A stretch of 64,000 nt of DNA from Sphingobium sp. Cam5-1 (GTDB lineage Bacteria; Pseudomonadota; Alphaproteobacteria; Sphingomonadales; Sphingomonadaceae): contig NZ_CP065139.1 in NCBI RefSeq assembly GCF_015693305.1, forward strand, positions 310,001-374,000, written 5' to 3'. The position numbers were made by a program, and so were the translations under genes. Below, one piece after another: positions 33,637 through 43,437 of this stretch (the stretch's first letter is position 1; each line of letters starts with the position of its first letter). The notes beneath the pieces were generated by a model. It made no database searches, was not told the DNA's origin, and was given only the letters and a program-made list of their open reading frames with translations.

Positions 33637-35907
33637 ATGTCGAAGTTGAAAAACCGCTTGTGCAGGCGTGGCAGTTCCAGCCTCGGAGCGCTCGCCATGG
33701 TGATGGTCTTCCCAGCCGCAGCGCTGGCACAGCAGACGGAGGAACCGGCGGCGGCACCTGCGCCCGCTCAAGGTATTCAGGAAATCGTGGTCACCGCGCA
33801 GCGCCGCGAGGAGAATCTTCAAAAGGTGCCGGTGTCGGTGACCGCCTTGTCGGGATCGGATCTGCAAGCCAGGGCGATCGTGGACAGCACGGACATCGTA
33901 AAGCTTGTCCCCGCTCTCAAATATAATGCCTATAGTCCTTCCACGACCGTCTATAATCTTCGCGGCGTATCGCAGAACGACTATTCCGATCAGTTGGAAC
34001 CGCCGGTCGCGGTATATCAGGACGATTCCTATCTGAGTTCTATGGCGACTGCGGGCTTTCCCCTGTTCGATATTGAACGCGTGGAAGTCCTTCGCGGCCC
34101 TCAAGGGACGCTTTTCGGCCGCAACGCAACCGGTGGCGCCATCCAGTATATCTCGCGCAAGCCCACCAACGATTTTTCGCTCAACGCTTCGGCCACATGG
34201 TTCAGCGACGGCGGCTACGCGACGGAGATCGGCGCTGGTGGCCCTGTTTCGGATACGCTTGCGGCCCGTTTCGCCATTGCTCGGGTCCAGAGGGATGGCT
34301 TCGTCAAAAGCAACAATCCGGCCATTGGCGACAGTGGCGAAACGGATCAGTTCGCCGGCCGTGTCCAGCTGCTCTGGAAACCCACGCCCAACCTGAAAGT
34401 CTTGCTGCGCGCCATGCGATCGCGCGATGACAATTCAATCGCGGGCGGCACCTACACCTACACGCCCGCCGTTCCGGCCGATCATGGCCGCGGCGTCACA
34501 CAGTCGCCCACCGATGATTTCTGGGGTACTGGCCCCGGCGTCGATCCGAACGGCTATGTGAAACCGGCAAGCTACGGCCTGTATGAAAACAACAATAATA
34601 TCCCGTCCGTCTTCAGTCGAACGATCCAGGCCTATACCGGCCGGATCGACTGGTCCGTTGGCGATGTGACGATCATTTCGATCACCGATTATCAACGGAT
34701 GAGAAAATTCTACCGGGAGGATTGCGACGGCACGCCGCTCAATGGCTGCATCTTCTCCCCACGGACCAATCTTCGCCAGTTTTCGCAAGAAATCCGTGCC
34801 GAAGGTGACACCGGCAGCCTTCGTTGGGTAGCAGGCGTCAACTATATCGACATTGACGGGCATTACCAATCTCATGCCGAATATAATCTGATCGCGCTCG
34901 ATTATTTTTCGACCGGAGATTCCGACTATTCGATCCGTACCAAATCACCGTCCGTATTCGCACAAGGCACGTATGCACTCACCGACAAGCTGAAATTGAC
35001 GGCCGGGGCGCGCTACACCCGTGACAAAAAGACGGATGATTACCGTCTTGATTTCACCTCTGTCAGCGGCGGCGTTACGGACAATCAGGTCGTCTTGTTC
35101 AACCCGTCGCTTTATCCGAATGACGCACGCAAGCGCTACAATCTCTATTCGGGCAAGATCCAGCTGGACTACTCGCCAACGGATGACATCATGCTCTTCG
35201 CAGGCGTCACGCGCGGTACGAAATCAGGGAATTTTTCGGCCCCGGTTTCCGCACCTGTAGTAGTGTCGCGCCTGCCGCATGGGCCGGAAGTGCTGTGGTC
35301 CTATGAAACCGGTTTCAAGTCCAAACTTCTGGACAATCGCCTGCTGATCAACGGTACCGCCTTCTATTATGACTATCAAAACTACCAGGCATTTTCGCTG
35401 ATCGACCTCGTTCAGACGATCAGCAACCATGACGCCTGGGTCTATGGCGGCGAACTGGAGATAACAGCGGTGCCGGTGGAGGGCCTCAACATTTCGGGCG
35501 GCCTTTCCTATCTCAAGAGCAAGGTCAAGGGTATCGGCCTGCCCGATGGCACGACCACCGATAGCCGCCTGCCCCAGGCGCCTCGCTTGTCCGGCAATGC
35601 CAGCATCAGCTACACTCTGCCGGTGGGCAGCGGAGACCTGACCGCCCGCCTGGACGGCACGTTCACCAGTGGCTTCTGCTTCAGCGTCGTATGCGCCCCG
35701 GTGGAGCGCGAAAAGGCGTATCAGACGCTGGATGCGAGCCTGAGCTACAAGTTCGATCCTTTCACGCTGACCGCGTTTGCGAAGAATGTGACGGCGGAGA
35801 AATATCGCACCTATGCGCTGGATGTTTCGAGCCTGGGCTTCCTGGAAAGCATCTACACGCGTCCTCGCTACTATGGCGTGACGTTGTCGGTGAATTACGG
35901 GAGGTAA
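33637..35907 (+). CDS. TonB-dependent receptor 2
   Basis: 756 residues from ATG 33637, which has GGGAGCGAAGGG upstream; the frame opens at 33577. Residues 1-31 form a signal peptide with likely cleavage after ALA. The TonB box EIVVTAQRR is at 49-57, then the plug (RVEVLRGPQGTLFGRNATGG) and a barrel ending in Arg rather than Phe. It diverges from the aldehyde-dehydrogenase operon and has its own operator, so it is probably the outer-membrane port for that pathway's substrate. It ends at a strong terminator. Confidence 0.92.
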   Translation: MSKLKNRLCRRGSSSLGALAMVMVFPAAALAQQTEEPAAAPAPAQGIQEIVVTAQRREENLQKVPVSVTALSGSDLQARAIVDSTDIVKLVPALKYNAYSPSTTVYNLRGVSQNDYSDQLEPPVAVYQDDSYLSSMATAGFPLFDIERVEVLRGPQGTLFGRNATGGAIQYISRKPTNDFSLNASATWFSDGGYATEIGAGGPVSDTLAARFAIARVQRDGFVKSNNPAIGDSGETDQFAGRVQLLWKPTPNLKVLLRAMRSRDDNSIAGGTYTYTPAVPADHGRGVTQSPTDDFWGTGPGVDPNGYVKPASYGLYENNNNIPSVFSRTIQAYTGRIDWSVGDVTIISITDYQRMRKFYREDCDGTPLNGCIFSPRTNLRQFSQEIRAEGDTGSLRWVAGVNYIDIDGHYQSHAEYNLIALDYFSTGDSDYSIRTKSPSVFAQGTYALTDKLKLTAGARYTRDKKTDDYRLDFTSVSGGVTDNQVVLFNPSLYPNDARKRYNLYSGKIQLDYSPTDDIMLFAGVTRGTKSGNFSAPVSAPVVVSRLPHGPEVLWSYETGFKSKLLDNRLLINGTAFYYDYQNYQAFSLIDLVQTISNHDAWVYGGELEITAVPVEGLNISGGLSYLKSKVKGIGLPDGTTTDSRLPQAPRLSGNASISYTLPVGSGDLTARLDGTFTSGFCFSVVCAPVEREKAYQTLDASLSYKFDPFTLTAFAKNVTAEKYRTYALDVSSLGFLESIYTRPRYYGVTLSVNYGR

Positions 35908-35911
35908 GGGA

Positions 35912-35950
35912 AAGGGGGATAGCTGTTGAGGCTATCCCCCTTCTTCGTTC
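35912..35950 (+). terminator. Rho-independent terminator after TonB receptor 2
   Basis: A perfect 12-bp stem (AAGGGGGATAGC at 35912-35923 and its complement at 35931-35942) with a 7-base loop is followed by CTTCGTTC. It begins five bases past the stop. Confidence 0.8.
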
Positions 35951-36186
35951 GAAGGGCACTGCCAGACCAAATGCACCGCTCGTTATGATAGCGGTGGTAA
36001 GCAGGTTCATGCCCCGCCCCCGTAAGCCCGCCAGCCCTTTTCGCACCTTCAACTCTTCGCCTGAAATCATCCGGCCGATGTGGTGATATGGGCGCTCCGA
36101 CGTGCGCGCTAACCATGATTGGAAAGCGCGTGTTCATTCTTGCCGATCAGTGTCGCCTTAAACCGGGGGGAAACCGGAGAAAAAAC

Positions 36187-36477
36187 ATGAGGATCGCACT
36201 GAGGCAATGCGAAGAACGCGTTGAACTGCGGCACGAGGCGAACATCCCCGCCACACTGTTCCATGATGGTGTCGGCGTGTCGGCGACAATCAAGAACATA
36301 TCAAGCTACGGCGCGATGCTGTCGGTTCAGTACGCTCCACCGCTTGGATCGCAGGTCTCGATCATCACAGACCGGCTCGAACTCCTGGCAACCATCATAT
36401 GGGCGCGCGATGATAAATGCGGTGTGCTACTCAACTACTCTGTCGATCCAGCCGATTGGCTGGTCTCCGATAGGTAA
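36187..36477 (+). CDS. PilZ-domain protein
   Basis: 96 residues from ATG 36187, preceded by GGAG; the frame opens at 36088. ERVELRHEA supplies the Arg-rich c-di-GMP-binding turn and NISSYGAML the second (D/N)xSxxG motif, so this is a single-domain PilZ. Such proteins relay c-di-GMP signals to motility, adhesion or exopolysaccharide systems. No partner gene is adjacent: it is alone between the receptor terminator and a convergent SDR gene. It may not belong functionally to the catabolic island. Confidence 0.82.
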   Translation: MRIALRQCEERVELRHEANIPATLFHDGVGVSATIKNISSYGAMLSVQYAPPLGSQVSIITDRLELLATIIWARDDKCGVLLNYSVDPADWLVSDR

Positions 36478-36540
36478 AAACACCTTATCTCGTTGTCCAC
36501 CAATCCGGCAGCAGGCCATATCTGGTAGTCGCCCCAGCCC

Positions 36541-37293
36541 TCACGCTGGCGAAAAGGGTCCCGCAGAGCCTCCGCCGTCGATCGGTATAAGAGTCCCATT
36601 GATGTATCCGCCAAGCTCTGACGATACGAAATCCACAAGATTGGCGACGTCATTCACCTTCGCGAAACGCGCCAACGGAACCGCCTTTGCCGCATCATCG
36701 AACGCCCAACCGATTTCCGCCAGCAACTGATCGAGCATCGGCGTTTCAACATATCCGGGGCAAATGGCGTTGCAGCGAACGCCCTTCGGGCCATGGTCCA
36801 GCGCCATGCTCTTTATAAGTCCCGCGACGGCGTGCTTCGACGCGCAATAGGCGGCGTAGCCCTGGAAGCCATTCAGGCCAGCGTCCGACGCGATGGCGGT
36901 GAAAGTCCCGCCCCCATTTTCCAGGAACGGGATGATTGCTTTCGCGAAGAGGAACACGCCTGTAAGATTGACATCGATCATCTTCCGAAACAGCTCGGCG
37001 GACGTATCTACAACCGTGCCCGTGGCAGCGATGCCCGCACAGGCGACCGCGGTCGAGGGCCGTCCGAAATCCTTCGCGACACTTTGAATGAAACCGGCAA
37101 GTTGATTTTCATCGGTCACATCAACAGTCGCCGCTATGCCCTGTCCGCCAGCGCGTTCGATCTGCTCAAGCGTCGCCCTGACACCATCGTCATTTCGGTC
37201 GGCCAAAGCGATGAAGCTCCCGCGTGCGGCGAGCTTCATGGCGACGCCAGCGCCGATGCCTGAGCCTGCCCCGGTGACTACTGAAATTTCCAT
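36541..37293 (-). CDS. SDR-family oxidoreductase F
   Basis: 250 residues. TGAGSGIG is at 7-14, ACAG replaces NNAG, and the catalytic residues are Ser136, Tyr149 and Lys153 (YCASK). It ends DGGGSAGPFSPA. It is the last gene of the minus-strand set SDR G, aldehyde dehydrogenase, ADC-like, MFS, SDR F. Sequence around the active site resembles SDR B (9101-9904). Substrate unknown. Confidence 0.87.
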   Translation of the reverse strand: MEISVVTGAGSGIGAGVAMKLAARGSFIALADRNDDGVRATLEQIERAGGQGIAATVDVTDENQLAGFIQSVAKDFGRPSTAVACAGIAATGTVVDTSAELFRKMIDVNLTGVFLFAKAIIPFLENGGGTFTAIASDAGLNGFQGYAAYCASKHAVAGLIKSMALDHGPKGVRCNAICPGYVETPMLDQLLAEIGWAFDDAAKAVPLARFAKVNDVANLVDFVSSELGGYINGTLIPIDGGGSAGPFSPA

Positions 37294-37331
37294 CCAGGCC
37301 CTTCCTTTTTCTAGTGGGATGTCAAGCCGCG

Positions 37332-38600
37332 CTACACAGCTGACTGGGCAGGCGTACCCTGATCCGCGCCCTGACCTGATCGAACGACATCACGCCCGAA
37401 CAGAACAGTGATAAAATTGAATATCAGGAGAGATACGGCGGCCAAAACAAAACCGAGCGTATAAAGGCCCGTTCTATCGCGAACATATCCCAGGACGAGC
37501 GGGTAGATAACGCCTCCGAATATCAGTCCGGTGCCCATGATACAGCCTGTCGCCATCCCGGCCATTTCCAGCCCGACAGCGTCAGCCGCTAGACAATAGG
37601 CCAGCGGCAACCCGCCATAGGCGAACAATCCGCCCAGTGGCAGCGTCATCGCCAACAAATCATATCGATGCTGATCGACCGCCATCGCCGCACCCATGAA
37701 GGAGAAGACCATGCCTACACCGGAAATCAGCATCAGCGGCTTGCGATGTCCAAGACGATCCGACAGCAGACCAAAGGTCACAGCCGAAACGACCCCGGCA
37801 AATGGATAGAGCGCACCGGCAAACCCGGCAGCGGCTTCGGACCAATGGCCTTCCTCGATCAGAAGCGTGGGAACCCAATAGACGGCAATCGAATATGTGC
37901 CCCAAACTCCGGTGAGAAAAAGCGCGGCCACCCGCACATTGGCCTGGCGCAGCACGGAGAGATATTGAGCAAACTGAGAAGGTTTGTCCGCACACGCTGC
38001 GGGATCGGCCCGCGCTGTGGACTCCGGTTCGCGCAGAAGCAGCCAGACCAGACCAGCGATAATCAGAAGCGCCGCCGCTCCCCACAGCGATCCGACGCGC
38101 CAGCCCCAGGTTTCGAGGACGTGCGAATAGGCATATCCGGCAAACACTGTGCCGATACCATCGGTGGAAAGCATGATGCCCATGAAGACGCCAAGCCTTT
38201 TGGAATGCTCCGCCCAATGCATGGCGATGGTATAGGGCCCGACGAAAAGCAGCGGAATGGCGGCACCCTGAAGAATGCGTACGGCAAACATCATTTGATA
38301 GGTTGAGGCGAATGAGAATAAACACTGCCCAAGAGCGGACAAGACAAGCCCCGCGACGCAGACATTCTTGGCCCCCCAACGGTTAAAAAGCCCTCCGGCC
38401 GAATAAACGACGATGCCGCCCGACAGGGCCGTTCCCGATGCCAGGGCGCCGGCCATGGTATAGTCCATGGAAAGATCGCTCATCATCGTCGCGATCTGGG
38501 TCGAATAGCCCACATAGGGAAGAAAGATGATGACCGTCGCTATGAAGCACAGCGCCAGAGCCACCCATGCGCGGAAGTCTGGCTGCTTTTTCTCTGTCAC
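37332..38600 (-). CDS. Major facilitator superfamily transporter
   Basis: About 422 residues with 12 predicted membrane helices in two halves. FNRWGAKN and LSDRLGHRK are the cytoplasmic loop motifs typical of MFS carriers. GTG 38600 has GGAG seven bases upstream and starts just before the first helix. ATG 38654 would add 18 residues, and the longer open frame to 38996 overlaps the ADC-like gene. It lies between SDR F and the ADC-like enzyme. Carboxylate or other small organic anion uptake is the usual role of this type. Confidence 0.85.
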   Translation of the reverse strand: MTEKKQPDFRAWVALALCFIATVIIFLPYVGYSTQIATMMSDLSMDYTMAGALASGTALSGGIVVYSAGGLFNRWGAKNVCVAGLVLSALGQCLFSFASTYQMMFAVRILQGAAIPLLFVGPYTIAMHWAEHSKRLGVFMGIMLSTDGIGTVFAGYAYSHVLETWGWRVGSLWGAAALLIIAGLVWLLLREPESTARADPAACADKPSQFAQYLSVLRQANVRVAALFLTGVWGTYSIAVYWVPTLLIEEGHWSEAAAGFAGALYPFAGVVSAVTFGLLSDRLGHRKPLMLISGVGMVFSFMGAAMAVDQHRYDLLAMTLPLGGLFAYGGLPLAYCLAADAVGLEMAGMATGCIMGTGLIFGGVIYPLVLGYVRDRTGLYTLGFVLAAVSLLIFNFITVLFGRDVVRSGQGADQGTPAQSAV

Positions 38601-38742
38601 CTGATCACTCCGTTCGACGTCCGTCAGCGCGGGGGGGCTTAGAGCAGGCTGCATCAAATCAGACGCAGCCCGCCATGCCAATTTTGTCTCGGCCGCGCAA
38701 GACCGGCCGCCACTTTTGCGCGAGTCCAAGATGCCTTCATTC

Positions 38743-39528
38743 TTACTTCGTGAAGCGGCGAGCCTTGTTGAACAACCGGAAGTCGTCATATTTCTGGCCA
38801 TAGATATACGGACGATAGTCATGACCGTCATCCAGTTCTTCCCAGAAAGGGATGGTCCAGCAAGAGGCGCCTTCGCCATAGGAAACGCCGCCCACTTCGA
38901 CGACCGGGATGGTGTCGAGCGGGTCCATCGCGGTGCCCGCGAGCTTGAGCGTCCCCGTGCCCTGCCGCGTGACACGGAAGTCCTCCGCAGTGTCAAGGCA
39001 GCTCAACACCACCTTGTTCTGGAAGCCCTTGCCGGTCGTGTGCGGCTGCGCTTTCAGCTCGAAATCCTTGACGTTGTTTTGCGCCGGGCCGAGGTCAGCG
39101 CCGAGTTCGGCCTGTATCTCGATCAGGCGCACGCCGTTGCGTTCCGCATAAGCGTAAACTTCATGGCCATCGACATACAGGCGCGCGTTACCGGTCTTTT
39201 TGCCTTCACCCCACATCTCACGCCCAATGGTGACAGGCATATCTCCGCTGACGAACAAGGTCAGCATGGTGGTGCCAGCTTCACCCTTATATTTGCACGA
39301 CAGATAGATGATACCGCAGTCGAATTCACCGCAAAGCGCCGACTGCCAATGCGACACATTGGCGTAGGCGATTGGCTCGTCGGGCAGGTCGAAACAGGGC
39401 GGCAGGACCTTGCGCAGAAACTCTTGCGTGGTCTTGAACTCAATCGTCAGGGATTCGGTCGTAAACTGCCCCTTGGACAGCAAACCCTCAATTTCGGCGA
39501 CTTCCTGGTCTGTTTTGACGAAACTCAT
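38743..39528 (-). CDS. Acetoacetate-decarboxylase-family enzyme 1
   Basis: 261 residues of the ADC-like fold. GREMWGEGKK places Lys110-Lys111 where acetoacetate decarboxylase has its Schiff-base Lys115 and the neighbouring Lys116 that tunes it. Glu104 precedes them. The family also includes aldolase-dehydratases, so decarboxylation is likely but not certain. It shares LPPCxDxP and the GRExWG-KK core with the second copy at 43438-44271. Neighbours are an aldehyde dehydrogenase upstream (gap 48 bases) and the MFS gene downstream. Confidence 0.83.
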   Translation of the reverse strand: MSFVKTDQEVAEIEGLLSKGQFTTESLTIEFKTTQEFLRKVLPPCFDLPDEPIAYANVSHWQSALCGEFDCGIIYLSCKYKGEAGTTMLTLFVSGDMPVTIGREMWGEGKKTGNARLYVDGHEVYAYAERNGVRLIEIQAELGADLGPAQNNVKDFELKAQPHTTGKGFQNKVVLSCLDTAEDFRVTRQGTGTLKLAGTAMDPLDTIPVVEVGGVSYGEGASCWTIPFWEELDDGHDYRPYIYGQKYDDFRLFNKARRFTK

Positions 39529-39576
39529 TGACTAGCCTTTCTGCGATTTCTTTCACAAATTAAGATAAAATGGAGT

Positions 39577-41091
39577 TCACTTCTCGCCGGCAAATGCTTC
39601 CGCATCGGCGTAAGGGAACCACCAGAAGTCCTGGGACGTGCAGGACGGATCGATCATCACCATCTTCGAGTGCCGGAACTGGTCCAGCCCTTCCGCTCCC
39701 AACTGGCTACCCATGCCGGATATCTTGCGGCCGCCGAAAGGCGCGGCATTATTATCCATCAGCGGCGCGTTGATCCAGGTCATGCCGCTTTCGAGTTCTT
39801 CGATGGCGCGGTGCGTTTCACCAAGGTCAGTGGTGTAGACCGTCGATCCCAGACCATAGTCCGACCGATTGGCGAGCGTCAGCGCTTCGTCAAAATCCGC
39901 CACGCGGCAGATGGACATCACCGGACCAAAGCTTTCGACATTCAGGATTTCCGCGTCAGGCTGAACATCCGTCAGGACCGTGGGTTCGACAAAATAGCCA
40001 GCATTGAGGTGAGACGGTCGCGCGCCGCCTGTCGCCACCCGGGCTCCCGCCTCGATCGCGCGCGAGACCAGTCCTTCGTAGCGGCTCCGCTCGCGCTCCG
40101 ACACCATCGGCCCCATATCGACCTTGTCCAGCCCGTTGCCGATACGGATCTTGCGCGTCAGTCCGACCACCTTTTCGATGAAGGCATCGTGGATGTCCTG
40201 ATGGATATAAAAACGCTCGCCCGACGTGCAGACCTGACCCGCATTCAGATTGGCGGCAAAAACGGCGGCGCGCGCAGCAATGTCGAGATTGGCCGACGGC
40301 ATGACGATAAACGGGTCGTTGCCCGACGTTTCGATAAGCGCCTTCTTGAAATTTTCGGCGCATCCTTTCGCAACGGCCCGGCCTGCGCCCACGCTGCCAG
40401 TGAAGGCGATGCCATGAATGTCCTTGTGCGCCACCATCGCCGTGCCGACACGAACGCCGCCGGTGACGAGGCCGATCAGGCCGGGCGGCAGGTGCGGCAT
40501 CATCGTCTTGAGGAAAAGGATCGACGAAACCGACGTGTGGTCGGACGGCTTGAGGATCACGGCGTTCCCGGCGCCCAGCGCCGCGGCCGCTTCCCAGGAA
40601 TAGAGGCAGTAGGGAAAATTGAACGCCATGATGATGCCGACGACGCCGAGCGGATGCTTGGTGACCAGGTTCATATGGCCGCCCACGACCGGCCCGACGA
40701 CGCGGCCATGATCATGGCGGGACACTTCGGCATAGTAGCGGAACGCCCACACCGACCATGTGACCTCGTCAAAGGCTTCCTTGTACGGCTTGCCCATTTC
40801 GCGTGTCATCGATTCAGCCAGCAACGGCCGGTTGTCCTCGATCGCCTGCGCGACCTTATGAAGCGCTTCAGTGCGTTCCAGCGCCGAAAGCTTGAGCCAT
40901 GCGCGTTGCGCCTGCTTCGCGCTCGCGACCGCCTGATCGAGTTCGGCGTCGGTCGCATCCGACACGCTGGCAACCACCTGTTCCGTGGCGGGATCAATCA
41001 CATCAAGCGCGGTCGTGGAAGCGCTTCGCCGCAGCTCTCCGTCCACCAGGATATGGTTGCTATAGTCCGCAAATGGCTTGAACCCCGACAT
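39577..41091 (-). CDS. Aldehyde dehydrogenase 2
   Basis: 504 residues from ATG 41091, with GGGAG eight bases upstream. The general base is Glu254 in LIETSGNDP and the nucleophile is Cys288 in NAGQVCTSGER. The LIETSGNDPF form differs from the betaine type and resembles the succinate-semialdehyde and glycolaldehyde-like clades. It probably oxidises a pathway aldehyde with NAD(P). It is the second gene of the minus-strand set, 58 bases after SDR G. Confidence 0.88.
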   Translation of the reverse strand: MSGFKPFADYSNHILVDGELRRSASTTALDVIDPATEQVVASVSDATDAELDQAVASAKQAQRAWLKLSALERTEALHKVAQAIEDNRPLLAESMTREMGKPYKEAFDEVTWSVWAFRYYAEVSRHDHGRVVGPVVGGHMNLVTKHPLGVVGIIMAFNFPYCLYSWEAAAALGAGNAVILKPSDHTSVSSILFLKTMMPHLPPGLIGLVTGGVRVGTAMVAHKDIHGIAFTGSVGAGRAVAKGCAENFKKALIETSGNDPFIVMPSANLDIAARAAVFAANLNAGQVCTSGERFYIHQDIHDAFIEKVVGLTRKIRIGNGLDKVDMGPMVSERERSRYEGLVSRAIEAGARVATGGARPSHLNAGYFVEPTVLTDVQPDAEILNVESFGPVMSICRVADFDEALTLANRSDYGLGSTVYTTDLGETHRAIEELESGMTWINAPLMDNNAAPFGGRKISGMGSQLGAEGLDQFRHSKMVMIDPSCTSQDFWWFPYADAEAFAGEK

Positions 41092-41151
41092 CAAAATACT
41101 CCCAGAAAGACTATGCTGAAATTCGCATGCGTTTCACTTCCACGCGCACGA

Positions 41152-41955
41152 TCACGCACCGAGCCAGCCTCCATCGACTGCGTAGGTATAGCCCGTGCAA
41201 TAGGATGAGGCGTCGGACGCGAGGAAGAGAGCCGCGCCCCGCAGTTCCTGGGGCTGGGCGTAACGCTTCATCGGCGTGCGAGCCAACAGTTCGGCCTGGA
41301 GGCGGCGCACCTCTGGATCGGGATGGTCCAGCTGCTCGCCTTCGCTCAATCCGGTGGCGACATAGCCGGGGGCTATCGAATTGACCCGAATGCCGTCGGC
41401 AGCCAGCATGGCTCCCAACTGGCGCGTAAGCTGCACGACCCCGCCTTTCGCCGCTGCGTAGCCAATGCAGCCCCACTGCGAGTCCGCGGTCACGCCGACG
41501 ATGGAGGCAATATTGATGATGGAGCCTCCGCCACATCCCTTCATCGCCTTGGCCGCCGCCATGTCGGTGAAAAAGACGCCCGACAGATTGACATCGATCA
41601 GCCGACGCCAGAGATCGGCCGTGTAATCCTGCCACGATATAGGAAGATTGAGTTCAGCGATGCCTGCGTTGGCGATACAGACATCAAGGCGTCCGTGCCG
41701 TTTCATGACGGCATCAACCATGCGAGTGACAGACGATTCCTCAGACACGTCCACCTGTATTCCATAGGCGGCGTAATCGCCATCGGCGGCGATCCGTTCA
41801 GCCGCCTCTTCAGCGCCAGCCCCATCGATATCAGCACAATAAACAATCGCGCCAGCATGCGACAGGGCCGTGGCTAGCTCAAAGCCAATGCCGCGCGCGC
41901 CTCCCGTTACGAGAGCCACTCTCCCATTGAGCTTGAACAAATCCATCGTGTTCAC
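41152..41955 (-). CDS. SDR-family oxidoreductase G
   Basis: 267 residues from GTG 41955 (ATG 41946 also possible). TGGARGIG is at 17-24, ANAG near 96-99, Ser151, Tyr166 and Lys170 (YAAAK). The Ser-Tyr distance is two residues longer than in the other SDRs here. It is the first gene of the set SDR G, aldehyde dehydrogenase, ADC-like 1, MFS and SDR F. An alcohol dehydrogenase role feeding the aldehyde dehydrogenase is plausible. Confidence 0.87.
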   Translation of the reverse strand: MNTMDLFKLNGRVALVTGGARGIGFELATALSHAGAIVYCADIDGAGAEEAAERIAADGDYAAYGIQVDVSEESSVTRMVDAVMKRHGRLDVCIANAGIAELNLPISWQDYTADLWRRLIDVNLSGVFFTDMAAAKAMKGCGGGSIINIASIVGVTADSQWGCIGYAAAKGGVVQLTRQLGAMLAADGIRVNSIAPGYVATGLSEGEQLDHPDPEVRRLQAELLARTPMKRYAQPQELRGAALFLASDASSYCTGYTYAVDGGWLGA

Positions 41956-42211
41956 GCGCCGCCTGATCCTCTAACTTCCAAAGTTATGAAAACTCTGTTC
42001 TTTTTTTAAGAGTGCACGCCTTCAAGGCCGCGAAAATTGCTACAGCTGCTGGAAGGCCGACTGCTATTTGCAACTAGAAGACGACCGTAGCTTATTCGTC
42101 CGATGGTGCCGGTGGCGACGTTGATCGGCAATACCTCTGCGAGGGTATCATCGAAGCTCTGCCCTTCGGCAAAGGCAGCGATTCATAGGGCCAAGCTCCT
42201 CGGCCTTTTTC

Positions 42212-43237
42212 TTACTTGGACACCCTCCCTCTCTCCGCGTTGCCGAGACGGCCGATCAGGCGGCCTTTGGTAGCGGAAGGAAGCTCGTGAAAATGACGCC
42301 GATACTGCTGGGAAAAGCGGCTCGGATGGCGGAAGCCCCATTTATACGCCAGGTCGAGCACGTCGGTCCTGGCACCTTTTTGGAGAATATCTGAACGTAC
42401 ACGGTTCAACCTTTGCGTCAGAATATATCGTTTCGGGCTTAGCGCCGTGATATCGGCAAAACTATATTCCAAGGTGCGCTGACTGACGCGCAGAGCTTCA
42501 CAAAGCTCTGCGACGCTGAAGTCCTCGGTAATCCTGTCCAGGATATAGTCACGCGCTTTTCGAAAGAGATAGGTTCGTGTGTCGAGCGAGGGCCTGCTGC
42601 TCGCCTGAATGTCCAGGGCAGCCACGACGGCTCCAGCCGCGAGCGCCACATTTTCACCCCGGTCCACCAGTTCAACGTTACGCGGATCGTCCGACAAACA
42701 TTTCAGAAGATCAAAAACGGCTGCGTCCAGCATGGCTGTGCGCTCCGCTGACACCGAAATCCATTTTCTGAGCCTGAAATATGCCCGCCAGTCAAAATCG
42801 GCCAGCAAAACGTCGAGCAAATCCTGGTCGATCGCCACGTAGAAGCCGGAATAATCGCCGCGTACCAGAAAGTGGAGTAAAGCCTCATCCGCGCATATCA
42901 GTCCGAATTCTCCATTCAGCGCCTGCCCTTCACAAAATGCCTCGCCATTGGAGCGCGCCCGGAAATAGAAGAATTTGCCGGGGGGCGCACAAAACATCTC
43001 CTCCATCGGCAGGTTATATTCTTCCAGCCCAACCGTTACGCCAGCCATTTCCATGTCAAAGAGCGCCCCCTCAAAAAGGCCGGGCAACAGCTGCACATAT
43101 TGCGTGCGCCAGTTCATCTCCTTGATTTCGGCATGTTCGTCAGGGAAGGATGTAGGACGACGGGGCAACGGCAAAGGCAGATCGCGTCCCCTTGCAGGAC
43201 GGATGTGAGGCCAGCCGATGCTATCCAATTCGTCCAT
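42212..43237 (-). CDS. AraC-family regulator 2
   Basis: 341 residues. A long N-terminal sensor domain (about 1-230) without a clear cupin motif is followed by an AraC DNA-binding domain (about 235-335): FSVAELCEALRVSQRTLEYSF and the second helix LAYKWGFRHPSRFSQQYRRHF. The VSQRTLEYSF pattern is like EutR-type activators. It diverges from the ADC2-receptor-permease operon (200-base gap) and sits 257 bases upstream of SDR G, so it could activate both. The inducer is unknown. Confidence 0.88.
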   Translation of the reverse strand: MDELDSIGWPHIRPARGRDLPLPLPRRPTSFPDEHAEIKEMNWRTQYVQLLPGLFEGALFDMEMAGVTVGLEEYNLPMEEMFCAPPGKFFYFRARSNGEAFCEGQALNGEFGLICADEALLHFLVRGDYSGFYVAIDQDLLDVLLADFDWRAYFRLRKWISVSAERTAMLDAAVFDLLKCLSDDPRNVELVDRGENVALAAGAVVAALDIQASSRPSLDTRTYLFRKARDYILDRITEDFSVAELCEALRVSQRTLEYSFADITALSPKRYILTQRLNRVRSDILQKGARTDVLDLAYKWGFRHPSRFSQQYRRHFHELPSATKGRLIGRLGNAERGRVSK

Positions 43238-43437
43238 TTACGCGCTTCAATTCGCAGGCGATGCGCGGTGGCGCACCCCTCTCCTAGTTGCTTAGGCTGG
43301 CACATTCGCAACCATCCCGCAACAGCTTGCGGAAAACGGCTAACGACATCCTCAAAGCTATGACAGCTTTTCAAGCTAACGCACCTTCTGCAGATTCGAG
43401 GTGCCGGACATCAAATGATAATAACTGAGGTATTTCA

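Noticed and set aside
38601..38996. N-terminal extension of the MFS transporter
   Set aside because: It would overlap the ADC-like gene by about 250 bases and is Arg/Ser-rich with no membrane character; starts at 38600 or 38654 fit the family.
39670..41208. A 512-residue plus-strand open frame opposite the aldehyde dehydrogenase
   Set aside because: It is antisense to a gene with complete catalytic motifs, is rich in Arg, His and Asp as expected for a shadow frame in GC-rich DNA, and shows no family motif.
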